Assembly (NCBI RefSeq): GCF_000455325.1
Contig: NZ_HG322951.1
Span: 1,043,031 to 1,107,030 of the forward strand
DNA: 64,000 nucleotides
Direction of reading: 5' to 3'
Source: Mycolicibacterium septicum DSM 44393
GTDB taxonomy: Bacteria; Actinomycetota; Actinomycetes; Mycobacteriales; Mycobacteriaceae
Shown here: in pieces, positions 8,852-19,534 of the stretch
Layout of the letters: each line of letters opens with the position of its first letter
How positions within the stretch are numbered: position 1 is the first letter of the stretch
Notes under the pieces: generated by a model
Databases searched by the model: none
Seen by the model: only the letters and a program-made list of their open reading frames with translations
Told to the model about the DNA's origin: nothing
Translations under genes and position numbers: made by a program

Positions 8852-11730
8852 GCGATAAAAACATGGATACAGACCAACAACGCAGGCCGCGACTGGCTTC
8901 GGTGATTCGCCGGTTCTCCCCCCTGATCATCCTGGGGTGGGTGGCGATCACGGTGCTGGTGACTGTGGCCGTCCCTCCACTCGAGGTGGTCGAGCGCGAC
9001 CATTCGGTGTCGCTCAGCCCGCCGGATGCGCCGGCGGTCAAGGCGATGACCCGTATGGGCGAGTTGTTCAAGGAGTCCAACTCGGAGAGCGTGGCAGTCA
9101 TCGTCCTCGAGGGCGAGCAGCCCCTCGGCGACGACGCCCACAGGTACTACGACAGCCTCGTCAGTCAGCTGAAGCAAGACCCGGAGCACATCCAGCACAT
9201 TCAGGATTTCTGGGGTGACCCGCTCACCGCCGGTGCCGCGCAGAGCGCCGATGGCAAAGCCGCCTACGTGCAGTTGAACCTGCACGGAAGTTTCGGACAG
9301 GCCGCGGCGAACGAATCGGTCCAGGCGGTCCAAGATGTCGTCAAGCGCACGGAAGCGCCGCCCGGGATCACGACCTATGTCACCGGTCCGGCCGCGATCG
9401 TCGCCGACATGGGTCAGAGCGGCAACCGCACGGTCATCCTCATCACGCTGGTGAGCATCGGGGTGATCTTCCTGATGCTGCTCCTGCTCTACCGATCATT
9501 CATCACCGTCATCATCCTGCTGTTCACCGTCGGGATCGAGCTGCAAGTGGCCCGCGGGTGCGTCGCCTTTCTCGGCATGCACGGTCTCGTGGGTCTCACC
9601 ACCTACGTGGTCAATCTGCTTGTCTCGGTGGGCATTGCGGCCGGAACCGACTACGCGATCTTCTTCACCGGTCGATATCAGGAGGCCAGGCAATCCGGTG
9701 AGGATCGAGAGTCGGCGTACTTCACCACCTACCGAAGCGTCGCCAAGGTCGTCCTCGCCTCCGGCGTGACGATCGCGGGAGCGATCGCCTGCCTGAGTTT
9801 CACGCGGCTGCCGTACTTCCAGCCGCTCGGAGTCCCCGGCGCGGTAGGCATTCTGATCGCGGTTGCGGTCGCGCTGACGCTGGTGCCGGCCTGTATCACG
9901 GCGGGCAGCCGGTTCGGCATCTTCGACCCCAAGCGCCCGGTCGTCACTCGCCGATGGCGGCGCATCGGTACCGCCGTCGTCCGGTGGCCGGCCCCGATCC
10001 TGCTCGCCACCCTCGCGGTGGCCCTCATCGGGTTGTTGACGCTGCCGGGGTACAACCCGAGTTATAGCGACCAGAAATACATTCCGCAGGACATTCCGGC
10101 CAACCAAGGGTTCGCGGCGGCCTCTCGCCATTTCCCGGAATCGAAGATGACGACGCCCGATCTCCTGTTGGTCGAGGCCGATCATGATATGCGGAACCCA
10201 ACCGATTTGCTGATCTTGAACAAGCTGGCCAAGGCTGTTTTCGCGGTTCCCGGAATTGCGAATGTGCAATCCATAACGCGGCCGGAGGGAACTCAGATCG
10301 AACATTCTTCGATCCCGTTCATGCTGAGCATGTCCAATGCCAGTCAGCGCCTCTCCCTGCCGTTCCAGAAGGAGCGGATGGAGGATCTGGTCAAACAGGC
10401 CGACGATATGTCGACGACGATCAGCCTCATGCAGCGGATGTACGAACTGATGCAGCAGATGGTCGGCACCACTCACCGCATGGTCGGTACCACCCATGAA
10501 CTGCAGTCCGATATGGGTGAATTGCGCGACCATATGGCGGATTTCGACGATTTCTGGCGACCGCTACGCAATTACCTCTATTGGGAGCCGCATTGCTTTG
10601 ATATTCCGCTCTGCTGGTCGATCAGATCGATATTCGACGGGCTCGACGGTATCGATGAGGTGACCACCAAAATGCAGGGATTGGTCAAGGAACTCGACCA
10701 ATTGGACCTGCTCATGCCGCAGATGCTGCTGCAGTTCCCACAGATGATCGCCACCATGCAGAGCACGCGAACCATGATGCTGACGATGCACAGCACGATG
10801 TCGGGACTCTTCACCCAGATGGATGAATCCAGCGACAACTCCACCGCCATGGGTAAGGCCTTCGACGCGTCGAACAACGACGACTCGTTCTATCTGCCGC
10901 CGGATGTCCTGGAGAACAAGGACTTCCAGCGCATCATGAAGATCTTCCTGTCCCCGGACGGGAAGGCCGCGCGCATGCTGATCACTCAACGCAGCGATCC
11001 CGCGACGCCGGAAGGCATTTCCCGGGTCGAGCCGATGCGGATCGCGGCGGAGGAGGCGCTCAAGGGCACCCCGCTGGAGAGTTCCAAGCTCTACCTGGCC
11101 GGTACCGCGGCGGGAGTGAAGGATCTGGTCGACGGGTCCAAGATCGACCTCATGATCGCGGGCGTCACCGCCCTGGCGCTCATCTTCCTGATCATGGTGC
11201 TGATGACGCGTAGCTTCGTCGCGGCACTGGTCATCGTGGGTACGGTCGCGCTGTCACTGGGGGCGTCCTTCGGCTTGTCCGTGCTGGTGTGGCAGTACAT
11301 CCTCGGGATCCAGATCAACTGGGTGGTACTGGCGATGTCGGTCATCGTCCTGCTGGCGGTGGGTTCGGACTACAACCTGCTGCTGGTCTCGCGGATGAAG
11401 GAAGAGCTCCACGCGGGCATCAACACCGGCATCATCCGGGCGATGGCGGGGACCGGCAAGGTCGTGACGGCGGCGGGTCTGGTGTTCGCGGCCACGATGG
11501 CGTCGATGATCGTCAGTGACCTGCTCACGATCGGTCAGGTGGGCACCACGATCGGCCTGGGATTGCTGTTCGACACGCTGATCGTGCGCGCGTTCATGAC
11601 CCCGTCGATCGCAGCGCTTCTGGGCCGCTGGTTCTGGTGGCCCCAGCAGGTGCGTCCGCGCCCGGCCAGTGCGATGCTGCGGCCGATGGGCCCGCGTCCG
11701 CTGGTGCGCAACCTGATGTTGAGGGATTAG
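8848..11730 (+). CDS. mmpL4a: MmpL4a, RND-type GPL transporter
   Basis: 960 residues from the ATG at 8848, which overlaps the mmpS4 stop. It has twelve predicted TM segments in two halves. TM4 has [18 protein letters not shown] and TM10 has [16 protein letters not shown], the Asp-Tyr proton-relay pairs of MmpL proteins. The large second periplasmic domain holds [17 protein letters not shown] and a long Met-rich helical hairpin (about 10330-10830). The C-terminus ends after [19 protein letters not shown]. MmpL4a and MmpL4b are both needed for GPL synthesis and transport in M. smegmatis. The position after mmpS4 and before mmpL4b matches the conserved GPL cassette. Confidence 0.95.
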   Translation: MSDKNMDTDQQRRPRLASVIRRFSPLIILGWVAITVLVTVAVPPLEVVERDHSVSLSPPDAPAVKAMTRMGELFKESNSESVAVIVLEGEQPLGDDAHRYYDSLVSQLKQDPEHIQHIQDFWGDPLTAGAAQSADGKAAYVQLNLHGSFGQAAANESVQAVQDVVKRTEAPPGITTYVTGPAAIVADMGQSGNRTVILITLVSIGVIFLMLLLLYRSFITVIILLFTVGIELQVARGCVAFLGMHGLVGLTTYVVNLLVSVGIAAGTDYAIFFTGRYQEARQSGEDRESAYFTTYRSVAKVVLASGVTIAGAIACLSFTRLPYFQPLGVPGAVGILIAVAVALTLVPACITAGSRFGIFDPKRPVVTRRWRRIGTAVVRWPAPILLATLAVALIGLLTLPGYNPSYSDQKYIPQDIPANQGFAAASRHFPESKMTTPDLLLVEADHDMRNPTDLLILNKLAKAVFAVPGIANVQSITRPEGTQIEHSSIPFMLSMSNASQRLSLPFQKERMEDLVKQADDMSTTISLMQRMYELMQQMVGTTHRMVGTTHELQSDMGELRDHMADFDDFWRPLRNYLYWEPHCFDIPLCWSIRSIFDGLDGIDEVTTKMQGLVKELDQLDLLMPQMLLQFPQMIATMQSTRTMMLTMHSTMSGLFTQMDESSDNSTAMGKAFDASNNDDSFYLPPDVLENKDFQRIMKIFLSPDGKAARMLITQRSDPATPEGISRVEPMRIAAEEALKGTPLESSKLYLAGTAAGVKDLVDGSKIDLMIAGVTALALIFLIMVLMTRSFVAALVIVGTVALSLGASFGLSVLVWQYILGIQINWVVLAMSVIVLLAVGSDYNLLLVSRMKEELHAGINTGIIRAMAGTGKVVTAAGLVFAATMASMIVSDLLTIGQVGTTIGLGLLFDTLIVRAFMTPSIAALLGRWFWWPQQVRPRPASAMLRPMGPRPLVRNLMLRD

Positions 11731-11740
11731 CGGCGGCTGC

Positions 11741-14671
11741 ATGACTGAGAAAACTCGGCGGCCGTTCATCGCGCGCACCGTTCGGATGCTGTCGCCGCTC
11801 ATCATCGTCGGCTGGCTGGCTGTCACTCTGATCTTGACGCTGGCATCGGTCGGCGGAGACTGGTCGGCTGCGATCCCTTCACTCGAGCGGGTCGCGGAGA
11901 AGAACGCCGTGTCCCTGATGCCCAAGGATGCGCCCTCGGCGCAGGCGATGAAACGTATCGGTCACAACTTCGGGGAATCCGACTCGGACAGCTCCGCGAT
12001 GATCGTGCTCGAGGGACAAGAACCCCTGGGCGATGAGGCGCATCGCTACTACAGCGAGTTGATCCTTGCGCTGAGAAGCGATCCGAAGCATGTCGAGCAC
12101 GTGCAGGATCTGTGGGGCGATCGCCTGACCGCGTCGAGCGTGACGAGCCCCGACGGCAAGGCCACCTACGTCCAGCTGAACCTGGGTGGCGACCAGGGCA
12201 CACCGCAGGGCGACGAATCGGTGGCCGCCGTGCGCGACATCGTCGACCGGTCGACTCCTCCGCCAGGCGTGGAAGTTTTCGTAACCGGCGCTGCGCCACT
12301 GGCTTCCGATATGCAGCACAGCGGAAACCGGTCGATTCTGAAGATCACCGCGGTAACCGTCGTGATCATCTTCATCCTGCTCTTCATGGTCTATCGGTCG
12401 GTCGTCACGGTGATCCTGCTGCTCATCATGGTGGGCATCGAGCTGGCGGCGGCCCGAGCCATAGTGGCCTTTCTGGGCGCCAACGAAGTCTTCGTGCTCT
12501 CCACGTTCGCCGTGAACATGCTCGTATTCCTCGCCATCGCGGCCGGAACCGATTACGGCATCTTCTTTTTCGGCCGATATCAAGAGGCGCGTCAGGCCGG
12601 CGAGGACCGGGAGCAGGCGTACTACAGCATGTATCGCGGGGTCACGCCGGTGGTGCTGGCCTCCGGTCTGACGATCGCCGGAGCGATCCTGTGCCTGACC
12701 TTCACGCGGCTACCGTATTTCGAGACCATGGGCATCCCGTGCGCGATCGGTATGGCCGCGGCGGTCGCGGTCGCGGTCACGCTGGTGCCGGCCGGGATCG
12801 CGATCTCCAGTCGGTTCGGATTGCTGGAACCCAAACGCACATTGCGGGTTCGGCGATGGCGTGGAATCGGTACCGCGGTCGTCCGGTGGCCGTTGCCGAT
12901 CCTGATCGCGTCCCTGGCGGCGGCGTTCGTCGGCCTGCTCGCGCTGCCCGGATACACGACGAGCTACAACGACCGGCGCTACATTCCCGGAGACATCCCG
13001 GCCAACATGGGTTTCACTGCCGCGGAACGCCACTTCTCCCAGTCGCGGATGACACCGGAGGTCCTCATGGTCGAGACCGACCGTGACCTCCGGAACCCGG
13101 CCGACTTCATCGTGCTGAACCGATTGGCAAAGGCAATCTTCAAGGTGCGCGGCATCTCTCGGGTTCAGGGCATCACCCGGCCCGAGGGCACCCCGATCGA
13201 TCACACCTCCATCCCGTTCATGCTCAGCTTGCAGAGCGCGGGCCAGGTCCAGGCCACGGAATTCCAGAAGGCGCGCATCGACGACATGGTCCGGCAGGCT
13301 GCCGACATGCAGGTGATGATCGACACCATGCAGCACACGTTCAACGTGATGCAAAAGATGGCCGCCACCACGCACAACATGGTCCAGCGAACCCACGAAG
13401 TCTACGAAGTCGCTCGAGACCTCCGGGGCAGTATCGCCATCTTCGACGATATGTTCCGACCGATCCGCAATTACTTCTATTGGGAGCCACACTGTTTCGA
13501 CATCCCGATCTGTTGGTCGCTGAGGTCGATCTTCGACGCCATGGACGGTGTGGACAAGCTCGACGACAGTTTGCAGGTCATGGTCGAGAACATGGACGAA
13601 CTGGACTCGATCATGCCGAAGCTGCTGGTCCAGTTCCCGAAGATGATCGCGATCATGAAGACCATGCGTGTGAGCACTTTGACGATGCACACCACCATGT
13701 CGGGGCTGATGGCTCAGATGGATGAGACGAGCAAGGACGCCGCCGTCATGGGGCAGACCTTCGACGCGGCGAAGAACGATGATTCGTTCTTTCTTCCGCC
13801 GGAAGTGTTCCAGAATCCGGACTTTCAGAAGGCGATGAAATCGTTCCTGTCTCCCGACGGACGATCGGTGCGGTACATCATCTCCCACAACGGGGACCCG
13901 CAGTCACCGGAGGGTATCCAGCGCGTCGAGCAGATCCGGACGGCGGCGGAGGAGGCGCTGAAGGGCACCCCGCTGGCGAGCGGCAAGATCTCCATCGCCG
14001 GCGCCGCGGCGACCGCGAAGGACTGGCAGGACGGCTCCAAGTACGACTTGTGGATCGCCGGAATCGCCGCGATCTGCCTGGTTTTCCTCATCATGCTGTT
14101 CATCACCCGAAGTTTCATCGCAGCCTTGGTGATCGTCGGGACGGTGGTGCTGTCGCTGGGTGCATCGTTCGGGCTCTCGGTGCTGCTCTGGCAGTACATC
14201 CTCGGAATCCATCTGCACTGGATGGTGCTGGCGATGTCGGTGATCATCCTGCTGGCGGTGGGATCGGACTACAACCTGCTACTCGTGTCGCGGATCAAAG
14301 AGGAGATCGGTGCGGGCATCAACACCGGCATCATCCGGGCGATGGGCGGCACCGGCAAGGTCGTCACCACCGCGGGCATCGTGTTCGCGTGCACGATGGC
14401 GGCAATGGCGGTCAGCGATCTGCAGATCATCGGTCAGATCGGTACGACCATCGGCCTCGGTCTGTTGTTCGACACGATGATTGTGCGGTCCTTCATGACA
14501 CCGTCGATCGCCGCCCTGCTGGGGCGTTGGTTCTGGTGGCCACAGCGGGTACGTCAGCGTCCGGCCAGTGCCATGCTGCGTCCGCATGGGCCACGTCCCG
14601 CGGTCCGCTCACTGCTGGGCCAGGACCTGCCCGGAGACACGGTCACACAGCCGATCAGGACGTCTGACTAG
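11741..14671 (+). CDS. mmpL4b: MmpL4b, RND-type GPL transporter
   Basis: 976 residues, 10 bases after mmpL4a. It has the same architecture as MmpL4a: [18 protein letters not shown], a Met-rich coiled periplasmic segment, [33 protein letters not shown], and the ending [19 protein letters not shown]. The two transporters are clear tandem paralogues and presumably form one functional envelope complex with MmpS4. The gene is followed 40 bases later by a 12-bp hairpin, which ends the operon. Confidence 0.95.
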   Translation: MTEKTRRPFIARTVRMLSPLIIVGWLAVTLILTLASVGGDWSAAIPSLERVAEKNAVSLMPKDAPSAQAMKRIGHNFGESDSDSSAMIVLEGQEPLGDEAHRYYSELILALRSDPKHVEHVQDLWGDRLTASSVTSPDGKATYVQLNLGGDQGTPQGDESVAAVRDIVDRSTPPPGVEVFVTGAAPLASDMQHSGNRSILKITAVTVVIIFILLFMVYRSVVTVILLLIMVGIELAAARAIVAFLGANEVFVLSTFAVNMLVFLAIAAGTDYGIFFFGRYQEARQAGEDREQAYYSMYRGVTPVVLASGLTIAGAILCLTFTRLPYFETMGIPCAIGMAAAVAVAVTLVPAGIAISSRFGLLEPKRTLRVRRWRGIGTAVVRWPLPILIASLAAAFVGLLALPGYTTSYNDRRYIPGDIPANMGFTAAERHFSQSRMTPEVLMVETDRDLRNPADFIVLNRLAKAIFKVRGISRVQGITRPEGTPIDHTSIPFMLSLQSAGQVQATEFQKARIDDMVRQAADMQVMIDTMQHTFNVMQKMAATTHNMVQRTHEVYEVARDLRGSIAIFDDMFRPIRNYFYWEPHCFDIPICWSLRSIFDAMDGVDKLDDSLQVMVENMDELDSIMPKLLVQFPKMIAIMKTMRVSTLTMHTTMSGLMAQMDETSKDAAVMGQTFDAAKNDDSFFLPPEVFQNPDFQKAMKSFLSPDGRSVRYIISHNGDPQSPEGIQRVEQIRTAAEEALKGTPLASGKISIAGAAATAKDWQDGSKYDLWIAGIAAICLVFLIMLFITRSFIAALVIVGTVVLSLGASFGLSVLLWQYILGIHLHWMVLAMSVIILLAVGSDYNLLLVSRIKEEIGAGINTGIIRAMGGTGKVVTTAGIVFACTMAAMAVSDLQIIGQIGTTIGLGLLFDTMIVRSFMTPSIAALLGRWFWWPQRVRQRPASAMLRPHGPRPAVRSLLGQDLPGDTVTQPIRTSD

Positions 14672-14710
14672 CGCCGTCTGTCATCGGAAAGTCGTTGTGC
14701 TGAAATGCGA

Positions 14711-14738
14711 GTGGGCGCCGGCTGTTGCCGGCGCCCAC
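14711..14738. terminator. Bidirectional hairpin between mmpL4b and the haemophore-like gene
   Basis: A perfect 12-bp stem (GTGGGCGCCGGC with its reverse complement) closes a TGTT loop. It lies between two convergent genes, so it can serve both. A T-rich run follows on the plus side (tgctctgctgtgttt). Confidence 0.8.
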
Positions 14739-14755
14739 TGCTCTGCTGTGTTTGG

Positions 14756-15094
14756 TCAGTACTTGACGCAGCTGGTCAGCATCTGTTTGAACACGGGTAG
14801 GGCTTGGTCCGCACCCTGGTTGTTCTTGATCTGATTCAGCAGGTTCACCCGTTCGTCCTTCGGGGAGCTCAGGAACACCCGAAGGAACTGCAGATTGGGC
14901 GGCGACTGGTCGAGGTACTGCGCGGCCATCGGGTTCTCGGCGTGCACCGCCGCGATCGCCTGATCGTAGGTACAGGGCGAGTCGACCATCGGCCCGAGAT
15001 CAGGCTGGGCCGACGAGAGGCCGGCTCCGGCACTGAGCAGCAGGCCGGCGCCGGCCACGGCGACCGCGAGCCTGGCAAGTGGAAGTTTCTTCAT
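14756..15094 (-). CDS. Haemophore-related secreted protein
   Basis: 112 residues. A Sec signal peptide covers about residues 1-29 (KK start, hydrophobic core, SSAQ). The mature part has Cys41 and Cys109, placed for one disulfide. It also has a helical pattern with CTYDQ..AAVHAENP..AQYL...P....L..FL..P.DER, which is the pattern of the short mycobacterial haemophore-like family (TIGR04529-type). Family members are proposed to bind heme outside the membrane; heme binding here is inferred. It is convergent with the mmpL4b operon and has no obvious link to GPL synthesis. The start ATG at 15094 has GGAGGGGA upstream. Confidence 0.8.
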   Translation of the reverse strand: MKKLPLARLAVAVAGAGLLLSAGAGLSSAQPDLGPMVDSPCTYDQAIAAVHAENPMAAQYLDQSPPNLQFLRVFLSSPKDERVNLLNQIKNNQGADQALPVFKQMLTSCVKY

Positions 15095-15850
15095 TTGATT
15101 TCCCCTCCTGGTTACTGTGGCTCAAACTCAGGTAGTCAGGCGACGACCCGGGGCCGTGCGGCCTCGTCGAGGTATTTACCACTAACTCATCAATACCAAA
15201 CTTTATGCCCGGACGCCCACCTGGAATTTCCGGTTTTGCTTCCGCGGTGTTACACCGATTCAGACGCGGTATTGGGGCAATATTTCCCGAGAATCCGAGC
15301 GATTGCGTCTTTCCCAGCACAGCTACCGTAGGAGGGTTCTCGATATGGTTGCTGAAGCAGTGCGAAAAAGATTTCACCACCGATGCAAGGTGTTGCCTCC
15401 GTAACGGCCGCCGCTGAGGGGACTGGCCGCCATCCGAAGGGTGGAGAGCAACAAGGAGCCCGCTCGTTGGGTCCCGCCGGGTTCGCACTCGCACCGGAAA
15501 ACTGGTGGAAACCAGCAGGTTAAGTCTGATCTCCGTCGCCAGAAGGCCGCTCGGTGGAAGTGGGCGCGCGACGGGTGATCCGGGCATGGCAAACGGTCGA
15601 AGGGCGCCTGCCACGACGTGGCCACTTGTGATTCCGAGCGGGTCGCGGGTCAGCCAATAAGTGTGAAGTCTGCGCGGCATCCAATTGCTGACAGTGGCTG
15701 TTGGGGACGCGCATTTTGCAGCCGAGTTAAATAAAGCGATTCTCACCGAGAAGCCTTGTATTCAACATCAAAGGCGGGCTAACCTCTGTGCCGCAGTGGC
15801 TTTCACGTTTGGTCGGATACGTACGGTCGGGAAGATGGGAACGGGGGAAC
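15095..15850. other. Long intergenic region between the haemophore-like gene and the sulfotransferase unit
   Basis: About 750 bases. The open frames here, including one of 248 codons on the minus strand, have no domain-like sequence and resemble frames found by chance in GC-rich DNA. The region must hold the promoters of the minus-strand haemophore-like gene and the plus-strand sulfotransferase unit. No repeats or mobile-element ends were seen. Confidence 0.4.
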
Positions 15851-15946
15851 ATGATGGTCGGTGCTGCGCTGGAATTGCCGAAGTTGTCGTTCGAGTTGAG
15901 TAATTCGGTCTCGTACGCGGTATTGAGCTCGGAGGCGTGTTCGTGA
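15851..15946 (+). CDS. Tiny ORF (31 aa) translationally coupled to the sulfotransferase gene
   Basis: ATG ATG at 15851/15854 follows GGGGGA at 15843-15848. The frame encodes 31 residues beginning MMVGAALELPKLSFELSNSV and ending in SSEACS. Its TGA at 15944-15946 overlaps the preferred GTG of the sulfotransferase gene (15943) as GTGA. A good ribosome-binding site plus a stop-start overlap is more than expected by chance. It could be a leader peptide that couples translation or a genuine microprotein. I know no family for it. Confidence 0.45.
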   Translation: MMVGAALELPKLSFELSNSVSYAVLSSEACS

Positions 15947-16914
15947 TCGCGCCGGACGAGCCCACGCAGGAATCCGGCCGCCCGGTAGTGCTGTTCGTGC
16001 TCGGCATGGGACGGTCGGGGACCTCGGCACTGACCCGGGTTCTCTCGCTGTGCGGTGCTGCCTTGCCCGGCGGGATGATGGGAGCCGACAGCGGAAATGA
16101 GCGCGGCTATTGGGAGCCGCGGGCCGGTCTCTATCTGAACGAGAAGTTCCTGTACCGCCATGGCAGCAGTTACTTCGACCCGACTCTGCGCCTGCAGGAA
16201 GAAGGCGGATTGAGTTCCGAAGAGACCGCGGATTTCACCGCGAAGATCCGGGACTATCTGCAGACGTTGCCCGCCGCACGGGTAGTGGTGGTGAAGGTGC
16301 TGCACATCTCGGTTCTGGCGCGAATGTGGTTCGATGCGGCGCGCCAGGCCGGATATGACATCGCGGCGGTGCTGGCCGTGCGCGATCCGCAGGAAGTCAT
16401 CGGGTCGCTGGCCAAGCTCATGGATGCCTCACCGCAGCTGACGAGCGCCCTGTGGCTGAAGTACAACTTGCTGGCCGAGCGTGAGACCCGCGGACTGCCG
16501 CGGGTATTCGTCGACTACTCGAACTTCCTCGATGACTGGAGCCGGGAGATCAAACGCATCTCCCACACTCTCGCGGTGCACCTGGATACCGGCGACCGGG
16601 CCGCGGTGGAGAGGTTCCTGGCGAAAGACATGCGTCACCAACGCCAGCGTGGCCCGATCGTAGAACCGTTCGGGACGGATTGGTTGTCCGTGGCCTACAG
16701 GGCCCTGGCCTCTGCGGCGCGCGACGAGCCGTGGGCGGAGTCCTCCTTGGACGGTGTCTTCGATGGATTCCGGGCCAGTGAGCACGGGTTCCGCACGGCC
16801 ATAGAGGATTTCCAGGGCCAGTTCAACCGCCGGTACCGGTTCTCCCGGGCCTTCATCAAGCCGTTGTTCGAAGGCGCCGCCCTGGTACACGGACGCCGGG
16901 GAACCTGGGCCTGA
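15943..16914 (+). CDS. Sulfotransferase-family protein in the GPL locus
   Basis: 323 residues. The N-terminal VVLFVLGMGRSGTSALTRVLSLCG is the 5'-phosphosulfate-binding loop of PAPS-dependent sulfotransferases (GxxRSGTS). A later segment, AVLAVRDPQEVIGSLAKL, corresponds to the 3'-phosphate-binding region (VRDP..V..SL). GTG at 15943 sits 7 bases after GGAGG and overlaps the tiny upstream ORF; an earlier GTG at 15937 is too close to the ribosome-binding site. It is expected to transfer sulfate from PAPS to a hydroxyl group in the cytoplasm. Location between the MmpL4 cassette and rmlA suggests a GPL sugar or Thr as acceptor (inference). It could instead be a sulfotransferase-fold protein of other function. 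Confidence 0.82.
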   Translation: MIAPDEPTQESGRPVVLFVLGMGRSGTSALTRVLSLCGAALPGGMMGADSGNERGYWEPRAGLYLNEKFLYRHGSSYFDPTLRLQEEGGLSSEETADFTAKIRDYLQTLPAARVVVVKVLHISVLARMWFDAARQAGYDIAAVLAVRDPQEVIGSLAKLMDASPQLTSALWLKYNLLAERETRGLPRVFVDYSNFLDDWSREIKRISHTLAVHLDTGDRAAVERFLAKDMRHQRQRGPIVEPFGTDWLSVAYRALASAARDEPWAESSLDGVFDGFRASEHGFRTAIEDFQGQFNRRYRFSRAFIKPLFEGAALVHGRRGTWA

Positions 16915-16921
16915 ACCGCCT

Positions 16922-17788
16922 CTACTTGCGCCGAAGCAGTTCCAGCAAGTAGTCGCCGTACCCGGACTTGGGGAGTTCCTTGGCGCGGGCGGCCAGCTGA
17001 TCGTCGTCGATGAACCCCGCCCGCCAAGCGATCTCCTCGGGCACACCGATTTTCAGCCCCTGACGGCGTTCGATGGTGCGGACGAAATCGCTGGCGTCCA
17101 GAAGGGAGTCGAAGGTGCCGGTATCGAGCCAGGCCGTCCCGCGAGCCAGCACCTCCACCGACAGCTGTTCCCGGTTCAGATAGATCTGGTTGATCTCGGT
17201 GATCTCGTATTCGCCGCGCGCCGACTTGCTCAGAGACCGGGCTATCTCGATGACGTCATTGTCATAGAAGTACAACCCGGGAACCGCGTAGTGAGATTTT
17301 GGCGTGGCCGGCTTCTCCTCGAGCGACAGGGCGATGCCACCCTCGCCGAACTCGACCACGCCATAGGCGGACGGATTGGCCACCCAGTACGCGAAAATCG
17401 CTCCACCGCTGACGTTCTGGAATCGGCGCAGGCTGGTGCCCAGGCCAGGACCGTAGAAGACATTGTCGCCGAGGGCCAGCGCCACCGTGTCGGTGCCGAT
17501 GTGCCGGGCTCCGATCTTGAATGCCTGTGCGAGTCCCTCAGGTTCAGGCTGGACGGCGTAGGTCAGGCTCACCCCGAACGCCGAGCCGTCGCCCAGGAGT
17601 CGTTCGAACGCCGACGCGTCGGCCGGTGTGGTGATCACCAGGATGTCGCGAATACCGGCCATGATCAACGTAGACAGCGGGTAATAGACGAGTGGTTTGT
17701 CGTATACCGGAAGCAACTGCTTGCTCACACCCATCGTGATCGGATGCAGTCGTGTGCCGGAACCACCGGCGAGAATAATTCCGCGCAT
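16922..17788 (-). CDS. rmlA: Glucose-1-phosphate thymidylyltransferase RmlA
   Basis: 288 residues, the usual family length. It starts with the nucleotide-binding [18 protein letters not shown] and has [30 protein letters not shown] (metal/nucleotide), [15 protein letters not shown] and [14 protein letters not shown]. It makes dTDP-glucose from glucose 1-phosphate and dTTP, the first step to dTDP-rhamnose and dTDP-6-deoxytalose, the donors for GPL glycosylation. It is on the opposite strand to most of the locus and converges on the sulfotransferase gene, 7 bases apart. No rmlB, rmlC or rmlD gene is in the window. Confidence 0.95.
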   Translation of the reverse strand: MRGIILAGGSGTRLHPITMGVSKQLLPVYDKPLVYYPLSTLIMAGIRDILVITTPADASAFERLLGDGSAFGVSLTYAVQPEPEGLAQAFKIGARHIGTDTVALALGDNVFYGPGLGTSLRRFQNVSGGAIFAYWVANPSAYGVVEFGEGGIALSLEEKPATPKSHYAVPGLYFYDNDVIEIARSLSKSARGEYEITEINQIYLNREQLSVEVLARGTAWLDTGTFDSLLDASDFVRTIERRQGLKIGVPEEIAWRAGFIDDDQLAARAKELPKSGYGDYLLELLRRK

Positions 17789-17796
17789 GCGTGCCC

Positions 17797-17905
17797 CTAC
17801 ACGTCGAAAACAAGAGATTCGATGAGATCGATTGCTGCGACGACGTTTTCTGGACTGTCATCGGGCAACACACGCGCCACCTTAGCGTGCCCGCACAGCA
17901 ATCGC
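17797..17905 (-). pseudogene. Possible remnant of a glycosyltransferase 3' end
   Basis: A minus-strand frame ends with HAKVARVL....[15 protein letters not shown]. It resembles the extreme C-terminus of the three GT1 enzymes nearby (for example YAARARSLAAQMTSPGDSV..AADLFE). No upstream glycosyltransferase motifs can be read in one frame, so if real it is a decayed fragment. The match is short and visual only. Confidence 0.25.
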
Positions 17906-18277
17906 GACGAAATGGTTTGCGATGAACTCGGACTACCTCGGAATATCGACGCTGCCGTGGTGCAGGAGCGGCCCCAGCGCAGGTCGCCCCAACCGTCAGC
18001 GAAGGTTCGTGTGAAAGTGCGCCGGTGGCAAAGTGGCGTCGGCGACCGCGGTAGGTGACGCCGCACGGAATTTGCCAGTACGAATATGGCAGGGCATTAG
18101 TCCGTGCCACGGCCCATGATTCAGATGTCTATCGATTAGCGAAATTTGTCATCCGGATCCATATTCTCTCGGGCCACTATCCTAAAAACTGTTGACGGCG
18201 TGGACTATTCGTCGGTGAAGCCGCCAATCGCCATGTGCGTCTATTAATGTCCAACCGGTGGGGGTCGCAGCACTGTC
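17906..18277. other. Intergenic region upstream of the first glycosyltransferase gene
   Basis: About 370 bases between rmlA and the first gtf gene, which are divergent, so it should hold both promoters. No supported gene was found. The part from about 18110 to 18240 is richer in A and T than the flanks. Confidence 0.4.
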
Positions 18278-19534
18278 ATGAGAATCGCACTGTCGAGCTA
18301 TGGAACGCGTGGGGACATCGAGCCCTCCCTGGCGGTGGCACGTGAGCTACTGCGTCGGGGACATGAAGTGCGGATGGCGGTGCCCCCGGACCTCGTGGGA
18401 TTTGTCGAGGCGGCGGGGCTGCCGGCGGTCGGCTACGGGTTGGAGGTGGAGCCGCAGCTGGACGGCTATCGCGACTTGTGGACCACGTGGGCGCGACACT
18501 TCTGGCGGGTTCAGGATCTGGTGGTGCTGTGCCGGGAGGCCCTCAAGATGGTCACCGAGCAGTGGGCAGAACTGAGCCGGACCCTCACGGCGTTCGCCGA
18601 CGGTGCCGACGTGTTGACCACAGCCGTGGGATACGAGCAGCCGGCGGCCAACGTCGCCGAGTACTACGGGATCCCTTTGGTCGCACTGCACACCATGCCC
18701 TGGCGGCCCAACGGCCGGCTGTTTCCGATCGTGCCGCCTCCGGTGAGCCGCACCGCCATGACGGCCTACGACTGGCTGGCCTGGCGGTTGACCAAGCGCC
18801 ACGAGGATGCGCAGCGGCGTGAACTCGGCCTACCGCGGACGACTGGCCCGTCGCCACGACGGATGGCCGAACGGGGTGCGTTGGAGATCCAGGCCTACGA
18901 CGAGGTCTGCGTTCCCGGGCTGGCGGCCGAGTGGTCGAAGCTGAATGGACGACGTCCGTTCGTCGGCGCACTCACGATGGAGCTGTCCACCCGTGCCGAT
19001 GACGAGGTGACCGCGTGGATGGCTGCCGGGCCGCCGCCGATCTGCTTCGCATTCGGCAGCATTCCCGTTGAGTCCCCGGCGGATACGGTGGCGATGATCA
19101 GCGCGGCCTGTGCCGAGCTCGGGCAGCGGGGGCTGATCTGCGCCGGCGGCACCGACCTGACCGCCATCCCGGTGTCCGACCACGTGAAGGTCGTCGGCGT
19201 GGTGAACTACGCGGACGTCTTTCGGCTCAGTACAGCCGTCGTGCACCATGGCGGCTCGGGCACGACGGCCGCGAGCCTGCGCGCGGGCGTTCCCACCCTC
19301 ATTCTCTGGTCGGTGGGTGATCAGCCGGTGTGGGGCAATCAGCTCAAGAGGCTGAAAGTCGGTACCGCACGTCGATTTTCGACAACCACGGGCGAATCAT
19401 TGGTAGCAGATCTGCGCCGTATCCTGTCTCCCGAGTATGCGACCAGGGCACGCGACCTTGCACGACGGATGACCTCACCGTCCGACAGCGTCGCAAGAGC
19501 CGCAGATCTCCTCGAGCGCTTCGCCGGAGCGTGA
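18278..19534 (+). CDS. GPL glycosyltransferase, GT1 family (first copy)
   Basis: 418 residues. It starts with the GT-B N-terminal motif MRIALSSYGTRGDIEPSLAVA, where GTRGDxxP is typical of GT1 enzymes such as the GPL Gtf group. The C-terminal domain has the nucleotide-sugar region VVHHGGSGTTAASLRAGVP...GDQPVWGNQLKRLKVG. It is expected to transfer 6-deoxytalose or rhamnose from dTDP-sugar to the lipopeptide on the cytoplasmic side. In M. smegmatis, Gtf1, Gtf2 and Gtf3 act at Thr, alaninol and a further sugar, and I cannot assign which of these this copy is. The other copies are at 20852 and 23990. Confidence 0.92.
   Translation: MRIALSSYGTRGDIEPSLAVARELLRRGHEVRMAVPPDLVGFVEAAGLPAVGYGLEVEPQLDGYRDLWTTWARHFWRVQDLVVLCREALKMVTEQWAELSRTLTAFADGADVLTTAVGYEQPAANVAEYYGIPLVALHTMPWRPNGRLFPIVPPPVSRTAMTAYDWLAWRLTKRHEDAQRRELGLPRTTGPSPRRMAERGALEIQAYDEVCVPGLAAEWSKLNGRRPFVGALTMELSTRADDEVTAWMAAGPPPICFAFGSIPVESPADTVAMISAACAELGQRGLICAGGTDLTAIPVSDHVKVVGVVNYADVFRLSTAVVHHGGSGTTAASLRAGVPTLILWSVGDQPVWGNQLKRLKVGTARRFSTTTGESLVADLRRILSPEYATRARDLARRMTSPSDSVARAADLLERFAGA

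Noticed and set aside
15000..15746. 248-codon minus-strand open frame over the haemophore-like gene and its upstream region
   Set aside because: It overlaps the haemophore-like gene in another frame, has no domain-like sequence, and resembles chance frames in GC-rich DNA.
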